DNA of 64,000 nt, from positions 293,308-357,307 of the forward strand of contig JXTC01000304.1 in NCBI GenBank assembly GCA_002914845.1, written 5' to 3'. The notes under the pieces were generated by a model. The model saw only the letters and a program-made list of their open reading frames with translations, was not told the origin of the DNA and made no database searches. Below are positions 36,285 through 48,410 of the stretch, piece after piece (positions within the stretch are counted from its first letter, which is position 1; the number at the start of each line of letters is the position of its first letter). The position numbers were made by a program, and so were the translations under genes. The DNA is from Trema orientale. Its lineage: Eukaryota; Streptophyta; Magnoliopsida; Rosales; Cannabaceae.

Positions 36285-39200
36285 TCAAATGGTATCTGAC
36301 CTTGGGAAAAGCTTTTCAAGCTTGTTGTTCGAGAGGATTCCGTGGGGGTCCAATTCTTTTTGTGCTTTATTGTAGGCATCAACTGGAAAACGCTTTCTTA
36401 GCCTAGCCTGGAGAGCCGCTAGCTCGTCCTTGTCCTTTGGGACCTGTGCAAAGTATAAGGGTGAATGAACAAAATAAATAAAACTAGAACTTAATAATCG
36501 AATTTGATTTATATTGAAGTTGGCATAGTTGAGAAATATAACAACCATTCTCAGTACGGTCAAGACAGAAGCGCTCTTCGCTTAAGCTACTACTCTTCAA
36601 GTGCAACCTTATAAAATAAAAAACTACTTGGATTTTATTTTATATATATATATATATATTCATCTAGTATTGAAGCTTTACAACGAATTTGGAAGTCTAA
36701 GAAACAGACACTACATCACAGTCCATAAAAGATATTACGATGCAGAGTGAAAGAAATTTCAAACAGAATGCAGAAAACATATCTATATTCGTTTGATACC
36801 TCAATCTTTGCCCAATGTTCATATGCAGAATATTGATCCCACAGCTGTGTCTGAGTCAGGTGTCTGTAGTGGAAAAACTCTTCTGTTATTTCCTTTCTCT
36901 GGCGAGCATCCATGGTAGGAAGGTACATGATTATGCCAACCTGAAACAAATTAAAAGCAAGTCAATTACACACAACCCATATCTAATCAGGGCATTACAA
37001 ACATGAAGGCTGATTATCAACTTCATTCCAGAAATAAGGCGACAGTTTAGTTAACATATGAATGTAAGATCAAGAATTTTGCAATATTTCAGTTCATGCT
37101 CTATTGACCAGAAAGAGTTGACAAAACAAAACAGTGATATCTTTTATAGACAAAACACTCTAAAACTCTTGATCACCAACCCGTCATTATAGGTTAAATC
37201 ATTTGATTTTTGTCTTCTGTTCAAGTTCAAGTAGTCATACTTCACATAGGAAAGATATCTCAAAAAGGTATTTTACTAACCACATCTCTTTAAATTAAAA
37301 GGAGTCAAAGGTGTAAAGTTAACAGAGCTAAGAAATGCGGAGAAAGAATGACAAACAAAATTACCCATGAAAATATATCATCCTCCGATGAGCTTGAAGC
37401 TGGACTCATGGGGCTCTTGCTGCTAGCTGTCCATCGCTGCTCTATTGGAGCAGGTGCAGGTACTTTTTCCTTCTCTATGAGCTTCTTAAGATCTTCAATG
37501 TATTGAAGGTCTTTCAAGTTTGGTTTACCTAAGGTACCAACAGGAAAACAAGTCTCTGAAACCCACTGCTGGCCACCACAATCAAAACCAAGAATTTCAT
37601 CACTCCATCCTACTCTGTATCCCTCCGACTTTCTCCAGAACTCAGCCTCAGCTTGATTAACTTTTATGACATGGTCTCTGTTAAGAGGATCTAGGGCAAG
37701 CAGTTTATCTCTCAACTCTGTAAACGAAAGCTCATTTATATCCTGTTCCGCATTTTCATGAGATTGAGCTGTAATTTCCCTTGCTCTGCATATAAGTAAA
37801 AGCTGTTATGCAGCCAGAATAAATGAATCAAAAAGCTACTAGTGATTAAATACTATGAACATTAAAAAAGAAGGAAGCATAAGTACAATCATCAAAGTTT
37901 CTAAGTTTTCTTTTTTCTTCTGACTGTGCTAGTCGGTTGTAACATTACTTGATCATGCTCATCTAGGCCCGGAGATCATAGAAGGAAGGTAAATCAGAAT
38001 AACACTTAAGAGGATAGGAGAATGAAGCTTTCAAAATGTATTATGTTCCCACATGCCCACAACAATTACGTTCCATGTCGTTTTTCACTTTTTTTTTTTC
38101 CAAAGAAAAGTTCTATACATTTCCGTTTATTGTCCCTCAACTCTGAACGAGTACAGGCATCGACAAAATATAGAGTTGAACAAGACAAGAAACTGTACCT
38201 GTACTTCTTCAGACTCTCCCTATAAAGATCCCGAACATGCTGTAAGGCTTCATCCGTAGTATATTTGGGTTTGAACTTCGGGGGACCTTTCCATTTTGAT
38301 ACAGGGTTGCACCTCACAACCACAACAGCATCTGTGTAGGGAATATACAGGTACTTCACATGTTTATTCTCAGATAGCAATTTCCTGCGAGAAAAGAACC
38401 TTTTAACTATCATGAAAGAAATCAATGAGAGAATAAGGGGCAATATATAATTGTTCAAACAGTGAACAAGCCGTAGCATAGCATGGCTCACTGTATATGA
38501 AGCAAACATGTTGCAACTTAGCATTGCTCGATGAATATCGTTTCTCAAAAGGTAAACCACAAGATAAAATTGCAGTGCACAAGTAATTACAGGATAAATC
38601 ACCCAATACATAAAGAAAAGCACCATACCTAAAGCCACTAGGATCACATAATTTTACCCCAAATAAATCAGATTATTATTCCAGCACCTGATCAAATAGT
38701 TTTATCATTTATGTAATCGTTCGCACAAGTGTATACTCCAATTATTCCAGTTATTGAGTCCATAATTTCCTATTCTCCATCAACACGTCAAAGATTGAAA
38801 GTTGCAAGCTGAATTTATGAGAAATGATCGTTCTGAACAAAATAATGTTTAATTTATCCAATAGACGGAAAAATATGATTACTTGTGATTTTTCTTAACA
38901 TCTTCCATGGTTGAGATGGCAGTGTGCTCCACAAGCTCTTGTCTCTCAACACATTGAATGGTGACCTCAGCAACAACTCCAAGGCCCCCAAGACCACAAC
39001 GAGCAAGATAAAACAGCTCCGGATCTTTTTCTTTGGAGACTTCTATTATTCCCTTAGCAGGAGTGACCAGTTTCATGCTGATAATCTGCTCATCAATGGG
39101 AGGCAATCTTGCACCAGTACCATGCGCACCAACCTAAGACATATGACAATGTAAATAAAGCTGAGATCAAAGAAAACACGCAAAGTTAATGCAACTTATA

Positions 39201-40381
39201 GTCGAACACCACATGACAAAACAATTCTACTTATTCTTATCAACTACACATTGTATTGGCTTTATCAATTAAAGACAGTTCATCGTATACATGCTTAAAT
39301 AGCTATGTGATTTCCAGAGATGGTCAATAACATTGATGCTAAAACCCAACTGAGTGGAATCCCCTAAAGTAAGAAATAAGACCATGAGTACCGCAAAGTT
39401 ACGCAATCATATGAAGTAAATCCCATGTGGGTTCATGTCAAAGCACCACAGGCATTCATTTCTGAGAACAAAGGTTATGTTCCAGCGACAAAGGGTCCAT
39501 CCGTACGAATTCCGCTAGTATCTTGTAATCAAAATACAAGTAGTAGACAATCAATCCAATGATCAACTTAGTTACCAATATGCAATCACAACACAGTTAG
39601 TTGGAATAGACAAAAATAAGCTTCACAAACTAAAAGAGTCAATAATTGAGTCAAACACTAAGGACCCACTAGCACATAATCTAAAACAAACCCAAAAGAG
39701 TAACAACCAAAAAAAACAAAAAAAAAATTCATAAACCTGTATGATCCCTCCAATTTGCTGCTCCCTTATAGAAGCAAAGTTCTGAAGAGTAATCCCATAG
39801 TCCTTAATCCCATCCACCAATTCCTGGACCCTAATCCCAGCTTGAACTCTAACCCTCTTCTTCTCCTTATCCACTTCCAAAACCTTATCCATGAGAGCCA
39901 AATTCACCATCCCAGCTCTCGACAAGCCGATCCCATTTGGGGATAACCCTGACCCGACTGGCCGAATCCGGGTCTTCTTCTCGTGGGCCTCTTTCACAAC
40001 CTTCTCAAGCTGCTCGAGGTTCTCGGGTTGGTGGAAAACCCGGGTCTGAACCTCGTGGGTCCCGCTCCAATTCGATACGGTGTGGAGATCTTCGGGGAGA
40101 GGAGCGTAACGGAAGATCTGGGCTTTCTTGTGTTTGGCATTTTGGGAAAATGGGAAGGAGTAGTAGGTGGCTGCGCCGCAGAAGAGGATCAACGCGCCAT
40201 AGCCGAGGTACTTCCGGAGCTCAGCTTCGGATGATGACGACGGTGCAGACGACGATGTAGATAGTTGTCGTACGGGTTTAAATGGGTTTGGGGAGGAGAG
40301 TCTCTTGAGCGGTGGAGTACTACTGCTATGGCGGCGAGAGAGGGAGTGAAGGGAGCGTTTGGCTGTGAGAGCTCTGAGCAT
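36285..40381 (-). CDS. GLDH: L-galactono-1,4-lactone dehydrogenase, mitochondrial
   Basis: Six exons on the minus strand (40381-39737, 39133-38883, 38384-38199, 37785-37365, 36940-36800, 36443-36285) with GT-AG introns join in frame to 600 residues; the Arabidopsis enzyme has 610. It oxidises L-galactono-1,4-lactone to ascorbate using cytochrome c, in the inner mitochondrial membrane, and helps assemble complex I. Seen: an Arg/Ser-rich targeting peptide (1-50), a membrane segment near 58-76, the FRYAPLPEDLHTV site where the mature enzyme usually starts (about 90), an FAD-binding domain with VGSGLSPNGIG (142-152) and QQIGGIIQ, and a C-terminal ALO domain ending in NKLEKLFP. Leu replaces the His that binds FAD covalently in related oxidases, as is normal for plant GLDH. 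The start is the ATG at 40381; an upstream in-frame ATG-less extension to 40435 is not family-like. All exons are open, so the gene looks functional. Confidence 0.97.
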
Positions 40382-42379
40382 TTTGAAGTGAGTTTGAAGA
40401 TTTCGATCAAAATTTGAAGTTTTTTCTTGGGTCACTCTGTCTAGAGCTTAGTTTTCCTGTTTGCTTACATTGAGTACACATTCTATATGATTTTCTTTCT
40501 TTTTTGCTTATATTAGATTATATTAGGATTTTCTTTCGGTAGTATGCTACTAGGGACTAGTCTGAGTTTGCCAAAGGGAACGTGGGCCCCAGATTAAATG
40601 TTTTGAATGATTATACGTTAATGCCACAAATGGTGCCTGCCTGACCATCTAACTTGCCGCAATATGGTCATCTAGGTTTTACGCAGCAATTAAGCCTTGA
40701 TTTGTAGCAATTTTGATTCTAAGAATGTCAAAATTGTAATTATTAAAATTTTTATGAAAAATATGCGTGGATAAAAAACAAAGTAAAGCACATGGTGACA
40801 TCTAAAATGTATTTAAAAAGTAATTTGAAAATCTTAAGCCTTAAAATAAATAATTACAAAAAAAATTTATCCAAATGTTCAGCTTTAAAAAGCTTAAAAA
40901 TTACAAATAATTCAATTTTCATTTTCTCTGAAATTTTTTTAAAAAAATTTATTTTCTTTTAAATATACTTTCAGATACTACAATATATATTTCACGTGTG
41001 TTTTTTGTCTGAATTTTAACAGTATATTACAATTTAAATAATTTAAGAATAAAATTATTTCAAATTAAAAAATTCAAGAATTTAATTGCTAAAATTGAAA
41101 CTTTGAAAACTAAATTGGCATAACTTGGAGGGTTCAAAATCCATCAGTGCCATAAACCCGTGATTATATGCAATTTCAGATTTTTATTTTATTTGTGGGA
41201 AATGAAGTTTCCAAGTTCATTATGCTTGTCAGTAGTTAACTACTGATTTCGAGCTAAAAAAAACAAAAGCTACTAAATGATAGACTAGGAGTCTACTGCC
41301 ACTGCGGTAGTTAGAATATATGAGCAATCCACTTAAGTGATTGTTTTCTGTTTAACAAAATCTTCTATCACCAAAATCAAAACCAATGCACAATAAGTTT
41401 CATCTTGTCATTTCTTTTTCGTATTCAGTTTTGATAATGATGTGACACTAGAAATTCGATTTTAAATTTATGCATTTAGTTTGTGTGTCTGGTTCAAGCT
41501 TTGGATCTATTTATCAGGTGAACTACAGAGTTGGAGTAAATTCTATTCTAAGACTAATACAAGAAGTTCACAATGAACAAAATGATGCGTGTGTTTTTTT
41601 TTTTTTTTTTTTTTTTTTTTTTGGTTTGGGAAGAAAAAAGGATGCTTGTGTTAGTGATGTAATTCTTTTATAGGTTTCTCATGTATTGTATTATTACCCC
41701 AAAAAATGTATTCTGTACCCAATAAAGTTCCTTAATGGCATTTAATTAGGAAAAAAAATGCAATCACGTATAATAACGTACGAGAAACTTACTACATTTA
41801 TAATCACTATCATTTGCAAGTTTAATCATTTAAATCAGCATCTTTCATTACGCTCCAAACAAGACAAATTAAGGAAATTTCTCTGTAACTCACATATTCT
41901 TTTCTTTCCCCATGAATAGACATATTTACTTGGAACTCTTCAAATAAAAAACAAATAAATAAACAGAAAAACATGTCAACTTGTAACTCAATGGTGTCAC
42001 GTACATAATACAGGGAAAAGTATGCGTTATCACGTGTAATAATTTTGGAACATAATCACGTATACCTGTTTCTTTATCATCACCGAACAATACACCATTT
42101 ATTAGTTTTGACGGAAAACCAGTTTAATATCAATTTTGATGCAAAAACCACATGTGACGTCCTTCATCACTCATGGTGAGACAATAATCAATAATTATCA
42201 GCTGTGTAGCACCATTAATGTGATAGTTCAGCAGACAATGAAATGTTATTTCTTCAAGCTTCTATTAGTCTATTTGGCTAAGGCTCTTCATCTTCTGATT
42301 CACGCTCCACTGCCAGATTTCCTTCTCCATTATGACCCCAAACTCGCATTTGCAAACTTGAGCTCGAAACTGTGTCCTC
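40382..42379. other. Intergenic DNA, upstream of GLDH
   Basis: AT-rich, with a pure T run at about 41596-41622. The GLDH promoter should lie at its left end, but I see no definite element. Frames at 41470-41673 and 42136-42387 look spurious. Confidence 0.45.
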
Positions 42380-42520
42380 CCGTTTAGCCGTACATTCCAT
42401 ACGATCTTTGTGAGGCAAGAAACTCTTAACAAGTTCCTAGGTAGGTCCCCCAAGAAGAATCAAGCCTCAAACCTCACGGAAGCAGTAAACCATAGGCCTA
42501 ACCACTCAGACCCTCACGGT
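42380..42520 (-). repeat. Possible tRNA-derived SINE remnant
   Basis: On the minus strand from 42520 the sequence reads GGGTCTGAGTGGTTAGG (A-box-like), and 35 bases on GAGGTTTGAGGCTTG (B-box-like). This spacing and order fit a tRNA-derived SINE head. It is not a tRNA gene: no acceptor stem can be formed. It lies just beyond the stop codon of the SEC14-like gene. No target duplication found. Confidence 0.4.
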
Positions 42521-42756
42521 TATCCAATGTACACTAAATAGAAAAAGAAACCAATCAACAAGCCCGGTCCAAAGGAAAAGATGTCCCAAAGGGCAAATAT
42601 TACACAGGTTCTGATCAAAACTTGAAATTACACAAGATCAGGATAAATATGTACAATGCTTGTGTTGTATAATAGTCATATCTTAACCTTAGCTTTCAGT
42701 CAAGGCTTACAATAATCCAACTATTTTGGAGTTCGGATCGAAATACATTAGCCAAA

Positions 42757-45013
42757 CTAGGACATATCGTGCTTTGATGTCCATCTCTCTTCATACCTTC
42801 CAAATGAGTAACCCATAGCTGGAACCTCAGCCACATGAAGAGGGTCTGGTTCAATACCATAATCTGTTAGTGGTCTGTGCTCAAGAATATCATCATGAGA
42901 TTTCACAAATTCGGGAATTTCAATGTCTTCCTTCTTGACATCATCCCACAGGTACTGCAAGCGGCTCACATACTTGATCTTCCAATACAGACTACAAGGA
43001 GAAAGGAAGAGAAAACAAAATTAACACACAGACACACACTTAAACATTATGCTTCTGAATCACATCAGAAACTTATCAGCACTTGGTATTGTGTAAAATC
43101 AAATATATTTGAGATTATGACATCACAACTTGACACAAAACGCGCGCGCGCGCACACACACACAAGAAGAACATAAATTTCTTTCTGTGACAAGAAAATA
43201 AGTTTGAGAAAACTTACTCGAACAACAGGATAGTAGAGCACAACCTCCCCACAGAAGAACTACCCTAAATGGTAGAAATTACTATGAATTTCCTGTTTTC
43301 CTTAACATCCTATAGCTACCTATAGCTACGGTCTGCAGCAGGCCCCGGATGCAAGTATAACATTACAAGCTCTGATCTGAAGAGATTACACCGCTTTTGT
43401 TGTCGATGCAAAAATTGCAGCAAAAAGTACTAATAACCAAGAACAACCAAAAATTTCAAAGTCGAAACAATTCAAGATTATGTGTCAAGAGACATGACTT
43501 AGAGCATACTAGATCCAGAGTTCATAGACCCAAAATCTACTAGTCTCAACCAATCAAGCAAATCGTATAAATGTATCTACAACACAGTATGAGCACAGAT
43601 GCTGCAATTTTCCTAAAATCAAGGACTTCTCTAAGCAATTTGGTTAGATTTTTGGGTCGAAGAATATCAGAAAATTACTCACCCTCCACTTAAGAAGAAT
43701 CTTCCAAGAGTGGCAATTACAAGCCGTGAGCGAAGTCCAGGATGAACAAAGTACACAAATTGAAGCCTGTCTTTGAAATCTGAAGGAAGATCTTCATAAA
43801 TCCACCTCAAGATAGTTATTCCGGGGGAGTTATCCTCTTTCTGGACAGTACTATGCATGTAAACAATGGAGAATGGCCCTTCAGGCAACTCACTGCTTAG
43901 TTTGTGGACAATATACCTCTTCAGACGCTCTGCACTCACAACTGGAGCTGCAAACAACACAGAGCCAGTAAGCCTCTCAGAACAGTTCAAAAGGCCGTAA
44001 ACATTACTACTTTCAGTAACATCTTCCACCATTCTCATATTTTTCATGCCAATGAACAAAAATTCAATACTGTTCTGTTCTTTATACCGCGTTATTATAC
44101 AGGTTCACAAATTTATGGGTTCAATTTTCTCTTGCCAAAACTGCATAAAGCTTTATATTTTGGAAAATTTCCCAACTTTTCTAACAAAATTCAAAAAGAA
44201 TATGTATATATGAAACCCCATAAGATTGCCAGCAATCAGCATGCTAAAAAAATGAAGCTAATCTGCTAAAAGAACGAAAGGGGTGTGCATAAAACACGAT
44301 AGAACCGAGAAAAATCGAGTAACCCGGTTAAACATGAACTGAGAAAACCAAAACCGAAACCCAATAAATTGAATACCAAATAAACTGAAATAAAACAAAC
44401 GTTTGATCGGACCAAAAACCTCAATTCCATGGGCAAAGAAGTTGTACGAGCTAAACGAATAAATAATAATTAAAATGAAACCCTCAAATTAACTAAAAAA
44501 GTTCGACTTTCTCATATAAATACCAAATATGGTCGATCTTCTAAGCTACAACTTTAAGAAACAAGAAACAAATTCAATCCAAGTACCAAAAATAACCTAA
44601 ATTTCACTCAAATTTAACTCAAAATTAGACCATAAAACGAATTAATAGAACGACTAAAAAAACGCATAATTATCATAAAACAAACAAAACCCTCGTATCA
44701 AAATCAAGCAAGGAACCCCAAAAAAAAAAAAAAAAAGAGGTAGGGTTTGGTTGGTGAGATTTGATTTACCGGGAAAGTACTTTCCGACGATGCGAAAAAC
44801 CCGGTTGCCGGACTTGTCGAGACCTTGGATGCGAAAGAACTGCAAGAGTTCGAGATCGGAGAAATCCTCGTCGGAGGAGAGGTCCTGAGGGCAGTCGTGC
44901 CAGTTCTCTCGCTCTTCGTTCTCTTTCTCTCGGTTCTCCAGGAAAGGTCTGGCGTCGATCCCTAGGTCCGACGCCAGTACGAGAACCGAGAAGTCGTCCG
45001 ATGAGGTACCCAT
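42757..45013 (-). CDS. CRAL-TRIO / SEC14-like cytosolic protein (GDAP2-like lipid-binding domain)
   Basis: Three minus-strand exons, 45013-44770, 43947-43683 and 42991-42757, joined in phases 1 and 2, give 247 residues. The acidic N-terminus (1-60, with NWHDCPQDLSSDEDFSDLEL) leads into a divergent CRAL-TRIO_2 domain: FRIQGLDKSGNRVFRIVGKY, FPAPVVSAERLKRYIVHKL, FSIVYMHSTVQ, FVHPGLRSRLVIATLG and a C-terminal YGIEPDPLHVAEVP. The closest proteins I know are plant 'SEC14 cytosolic factor family' proteins, which share their domain with animal GDAP2; a lipid or other small hydrophobic ligand is presumed but not shown. Intron 2 holds a (CG)n(CA)n run and intron 1 a run of AAACCGA-like words. A G-box core CACGTG lies at 45198-45203, about 185 bases upstream of the ATG. 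Confidence 0.92.
43141..43163. repeat. (CG)n(CA)n alternating purine-pyrimidine tract
   Basis: Five CG units run directly into six CA units within intron 2 of the SEC14-like gene. Such tracts favour Z-DNA and are length-variable. Confidence 0.9.
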
Positions 45014-45197
45014 GATCTTTCTGTTTTCCCCTCACTTTCTCGCACTTTCCCACGCTTTCTCGCGCTTTCTCGTTGGTCTGTCTGCGTTGCAAGGGAGAAA
45101 ATGCTCGACGTTGTTCTAAACTGGGAGCGGAAAGTGGAGGCTGGGAATACTAGATAGATTAGCTGCGTGATATGCAGGTTAAATTAGTGGAACCGGA

Positions 45198-45203
45198 CAC
45201 GTG
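45198..45203. promoter_or_regulatory. G-box core upstream of the SEC14-like gene
   Basis: CACGTG within GGACACGTGGAAG, about 185 bases upstream of the start codon at 45013 on the minus strand. Plant bHLH and bZIP factors bind this core. It is supported only by motif and position. Confidence 0.35.
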
Positions 45204-45447
45204 GAAGACGATGATTAGAGGGTTGAGAAATTGGTCAAACTAAGGTGCAGGATAGAAACCGTGTACACGAGGTATGGACTTACGGTTGAGGATTGTTATT
45301 GGATGCACGTGTCTATGAGCACATAAATGATAAATTGTATTAGGGAATGTGATAAAGCTTCACGCCCTCGTCACACATTCCATATGGGAAATTGTCACAA
45401 AACGATTTTGTACTGGGTACAGTAATTGATGCAGGGGCCATCAATAC

Positions 45448-45681
45448 ATGAGCCCGAAGATGTGTCGTTTCTGCAAGCTCAACTATCCACCAAATACTGA
45501 AAAAGCCAGTGCTGGTAGGCCAAAAAAGAAAAGGATTCTTTCAGCCAGTGAGTTTAAGAAAAAGAATCAAGTCAAGTGTGGTCGATGCAAGCAAGTTGGG
45601 CATAATCGGAAAACTTGTCGAAATTCAATTCCTGCTGAATTCTGTGTTCCAAAGAGGAAGAAAAGTCGTGGGGATCAGTAG
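45448..45681 (+). pseudogene. C-terminal tail of a Mutator-like transposase
   Basis: The 77-codon frame contains SAGRPKKKRILSASEFKKK followed by KCGRCKQVGHNRKTC, an intact CX2CX4HX4C zinc knuckle. This basic GRPKKKR segment plus zinc knuckle is the usual C-terminus of plant MULE transposases. The catalytic DDE core and SWIM domain, which should lie upstream, are absent: the sequence upstream runs straight into the SEC14-like gene promoter. It is therefore a stranded fragment of a DNA transposon. A small zinc-knuckle gene is an unlikely alternative. Confidence 0.7.
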
Positions 45682-45879
45682 TCTCTTTTTATTGATTTTT
45701 GTCGTTTGTAGTTTGTTTGTTTTGTTATCAAACGGAAGGTTTTTCTTTTTCTTCCATATATTGGTACATGAAATTTTGGTCGTGGTATATAGATATGAGT
45801 TTTCTCAATCTACTTTTTTTTTTTTTTTTTTAAATCGTTTGTCCTGGATATTTGTTAAAAAAAAAAAAAAAAATACTCT

Positions 45880-46215
45880 CGAGTTTGAATGCCAATAATT
45901 TAAACTTGAAATTTGGACACCGTAAAATAATATATAAATATTAAGAATTTCTGAAAATTAATATCATGGATTGACTTTTTAATCAATTTTAGTAACGAAA
46001 AAAAGGTAATATCCTCCTTTAAACTTATATTAGTCCTTATTATTCTACTTAATTTTGAGGTTATTATTATCTTTTAGCAGTTAAAGTTATTTAAAAAATT
46101 AACTTAGTATATTAATTTTTAAAAATTCTTAATGTCAGGGTATTATTTTACAGAGTTCAAACTCCATGATTTAAATTGCAAAATACTCAAACCTCAGTGT
46201 ATTATTTTGCAATTT
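45880..46215. mobile_element. Diverged relative of the 29173 Mutator-type MITE
   Basis: Contains GTAAAATAATAT, TTAAGAATTTCTGAAAATTAATAT and, inverted at the right, ATTCTTAATGTCAGGGTATTATTTTACAGAG, matching the arms of the element at 29173-29541. Ends are decayed and no target duplication can be assigned, so the coordinates are approximate. Confidence 0.6.
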
Positions 46216-46217
46216 AC

Positions 46218-48410
46218 ACTTTCCTATATGTCGTTTTACTTAAGGCCTTAGACCTAGATAGCTATTAGAGTGAACAAAATATTCAGGAAGGACAATTTTT
46301 GATCGATTATCAATTTTCTTTGGTATTGAATATTCAATAAAATTTCCCATATGAGGTCTGGATGTTTTCCAGCTCCGTCTGAAGAGATTTACTTCAGAGA
46401 AATATTAGTTTATTTACATCATTTGGTATTAGATTCACAGGTCTTTCCCTGTGGTTAGCAATGGCCAAAGACGATAATGGCAAATCTAGCTCTAACGACC
46501 ATAGTGTCGATGCTTTGTAGGGAAAAGTTATGACGCATTTGGTACAGGATTTGAATCCTATACCAAACGCACCCTTACTTCCCTTGAAGCTAAGTTCGAC
46601 TCATTTGCTGCTGAGATGCGACAAGCCTTTGCTTATCTCTCTTCATCCCGCCATTCGAATTTCACACCTCCAGAGTCTTCTGTCCAGACCTGCTCTGCCT
46701 TCCACGTGAAACCCAGATCCGTACCCCACCACTTGACCCATTTCCCCAACAACTTTCCTCCTCTGACGAGACTATCAGACGTGACCATCAAAGACCCACT
46801 CGCCATGCTTGGGACTCCGACGATGGCTTCGATAGTTGGGAACCACCCGCTGCACGACATGGCGGCCAATACCACCAACCATTTCAATGGCACTCTGTGG
46901 GTCATAACTTCCGGTTGAAAATTGATATCCTTAACTTCAATGGCCATCAACACATTGTGGATTTTCTCGATTGTTTCCTTGCTGTCGAAAATTTCTGCAA
47001 GTGTATGGAGATTCCAAAGGAGAGACGCATTAAGTATGTTAATTGTCTCTCGATTGCATGGCAATGCCTCTACTTGGTTGGAGCAACTTCAAATCAGTCG
47101 CTACCGTGAGGGTCGTCATCCTGTTATCACATGGCTGTGAATGCACCAACTCCTCTGCTTATTTTCTCTTGCCGGACTATGATTAGCTCATTTACCATCA
47201 GTACCAAAATTATAAGCAAAATACTCACTCTGTGGCTGCTTATACTTAGAAATTCTACAAATTAAATGCTCAGAATGATCTATCCGAAACTGAGAGCCAA
47301 CAAGTGGCTCGCTATATTAGTGGCCTGAAGGATGCCATCTTTGATCAAATGACTCTAAAAACTATTTGGACACTCTTTGTGGTTGTTAATCTTGGTTATA
47401 TAAAATTGAGAGCCAAATGAGTTGTGCCTCTTATTGCCCTTCCTATACTCATCACACTTATTTGGATTACCCTCCTGACAAGCCAAAAACCCTCTCTCTC
47501 CTTGTTGTACCCGAAATCACCCACTCCAGATACACTTCTACTTTCCCCACCAGATGTCCCTAAACCCCCTCCTAATTCTCAAAAGGCCAACATCTACGCC
47601 CACCCTGCCCTTGGCAAATACTACTGTTGTAATCAACCTGGCCATCACTTAAATGAGTGCCCTCAACAGCAACAAAATGCTCTAATAGATAGACTTGATG
47701 AGACCCTTGAACCTTATGATGAGTACAATGAAGAGGCATACTTGCTACCTGATAAAGGCGAAGTTATTTCTTGTATCATTGAGATGCTTTTGCTTACTTC
47801 TATACTCCCTCCACCTTCCCAATGCCATTCTCTCTTTAAGACACATTGTACCATCGACAAGAATATGTGTGAGGTTATCATATATAGTGGCAATACTGAA
47901 AATATAATCTCACGGGCTTTGGTTAAAGCTTTGGGGCAGCCTATTAAGAAGCACTCTCACCCTTACAAGGTTGGGTGGATTAAGAAGAAAATGGAATCAC
48001 AGGTTTCTGAAATCTGCTGTGTTTCCTTTACCATTGACAAACTCTACCAAGATGAAGTCACAACATCCTATATGTTGTTTTACTTAAGGCCTTGGGCCCA
48101 GATAGCTATTAGGGTGAACAGAATATTCAGGAATGACGATTTTTTATCGATTATCAATTTTTTTTTATATTGAATGTTCAATGAAATTTCTCCTCTGTGT
48201 TATGGATGTTTTCCAGCTCCATTTGAGAAGGTTTGCTTTAGAGAAGGTTTGCTTTATATTGAATGTTCAATGAAATTTCTCCTCTGTGGTATGGATGTTT
48301 TCCAGCTCCATTTGAGAAGGTTTGCTTTAGAGAAGTATTGGCTCATTTACATTAGGAATGGCCTGAATTATTGCCTCTATATACTTAGCTCTCTTAATTT
48401 CAGACTTACC
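46218..48410 (+). mobile_element. Broken Ty3/gypsy-type retrotransposon fossil (gag to protease)
   Basis: A region near 46430-47170 resembles a gag N-terminal part, 47580-47670 a zinc-knuckle-like stretch (NQPGHHLNECP), and 47850-48050 a retropepsin-like part (SGNTENIISRALVKALG). No reverse transcriptase, RNase H or integrase is present, and the reading frame is interrupted several times. About 200 bp at 46223-46420 recurs at 48067-48355, flanking the coding remnant, and may be degraded terminal-repeat DNA. The right copy carries an 89 bp internal tandem duplication (48166-48344). The element is clearly old and non-functional. Confidence 0.7.

Noticed and set aside
39755-40410. Open frames on the plus strand and another minus frame over GLDH exon 1
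   Set aside because: Shadows of GLDH exon 1.
42400-42520. tRNA gene on the minus strand
   Set aside because: A- and B-box-like words are present, but no acceptor or anticodon stem can be drawn; a SINE head is more likely.
46633-47064. 143-codon minus-strand frame
   Set aside because: Antisense to the gag-like part of the gypsy fossil.
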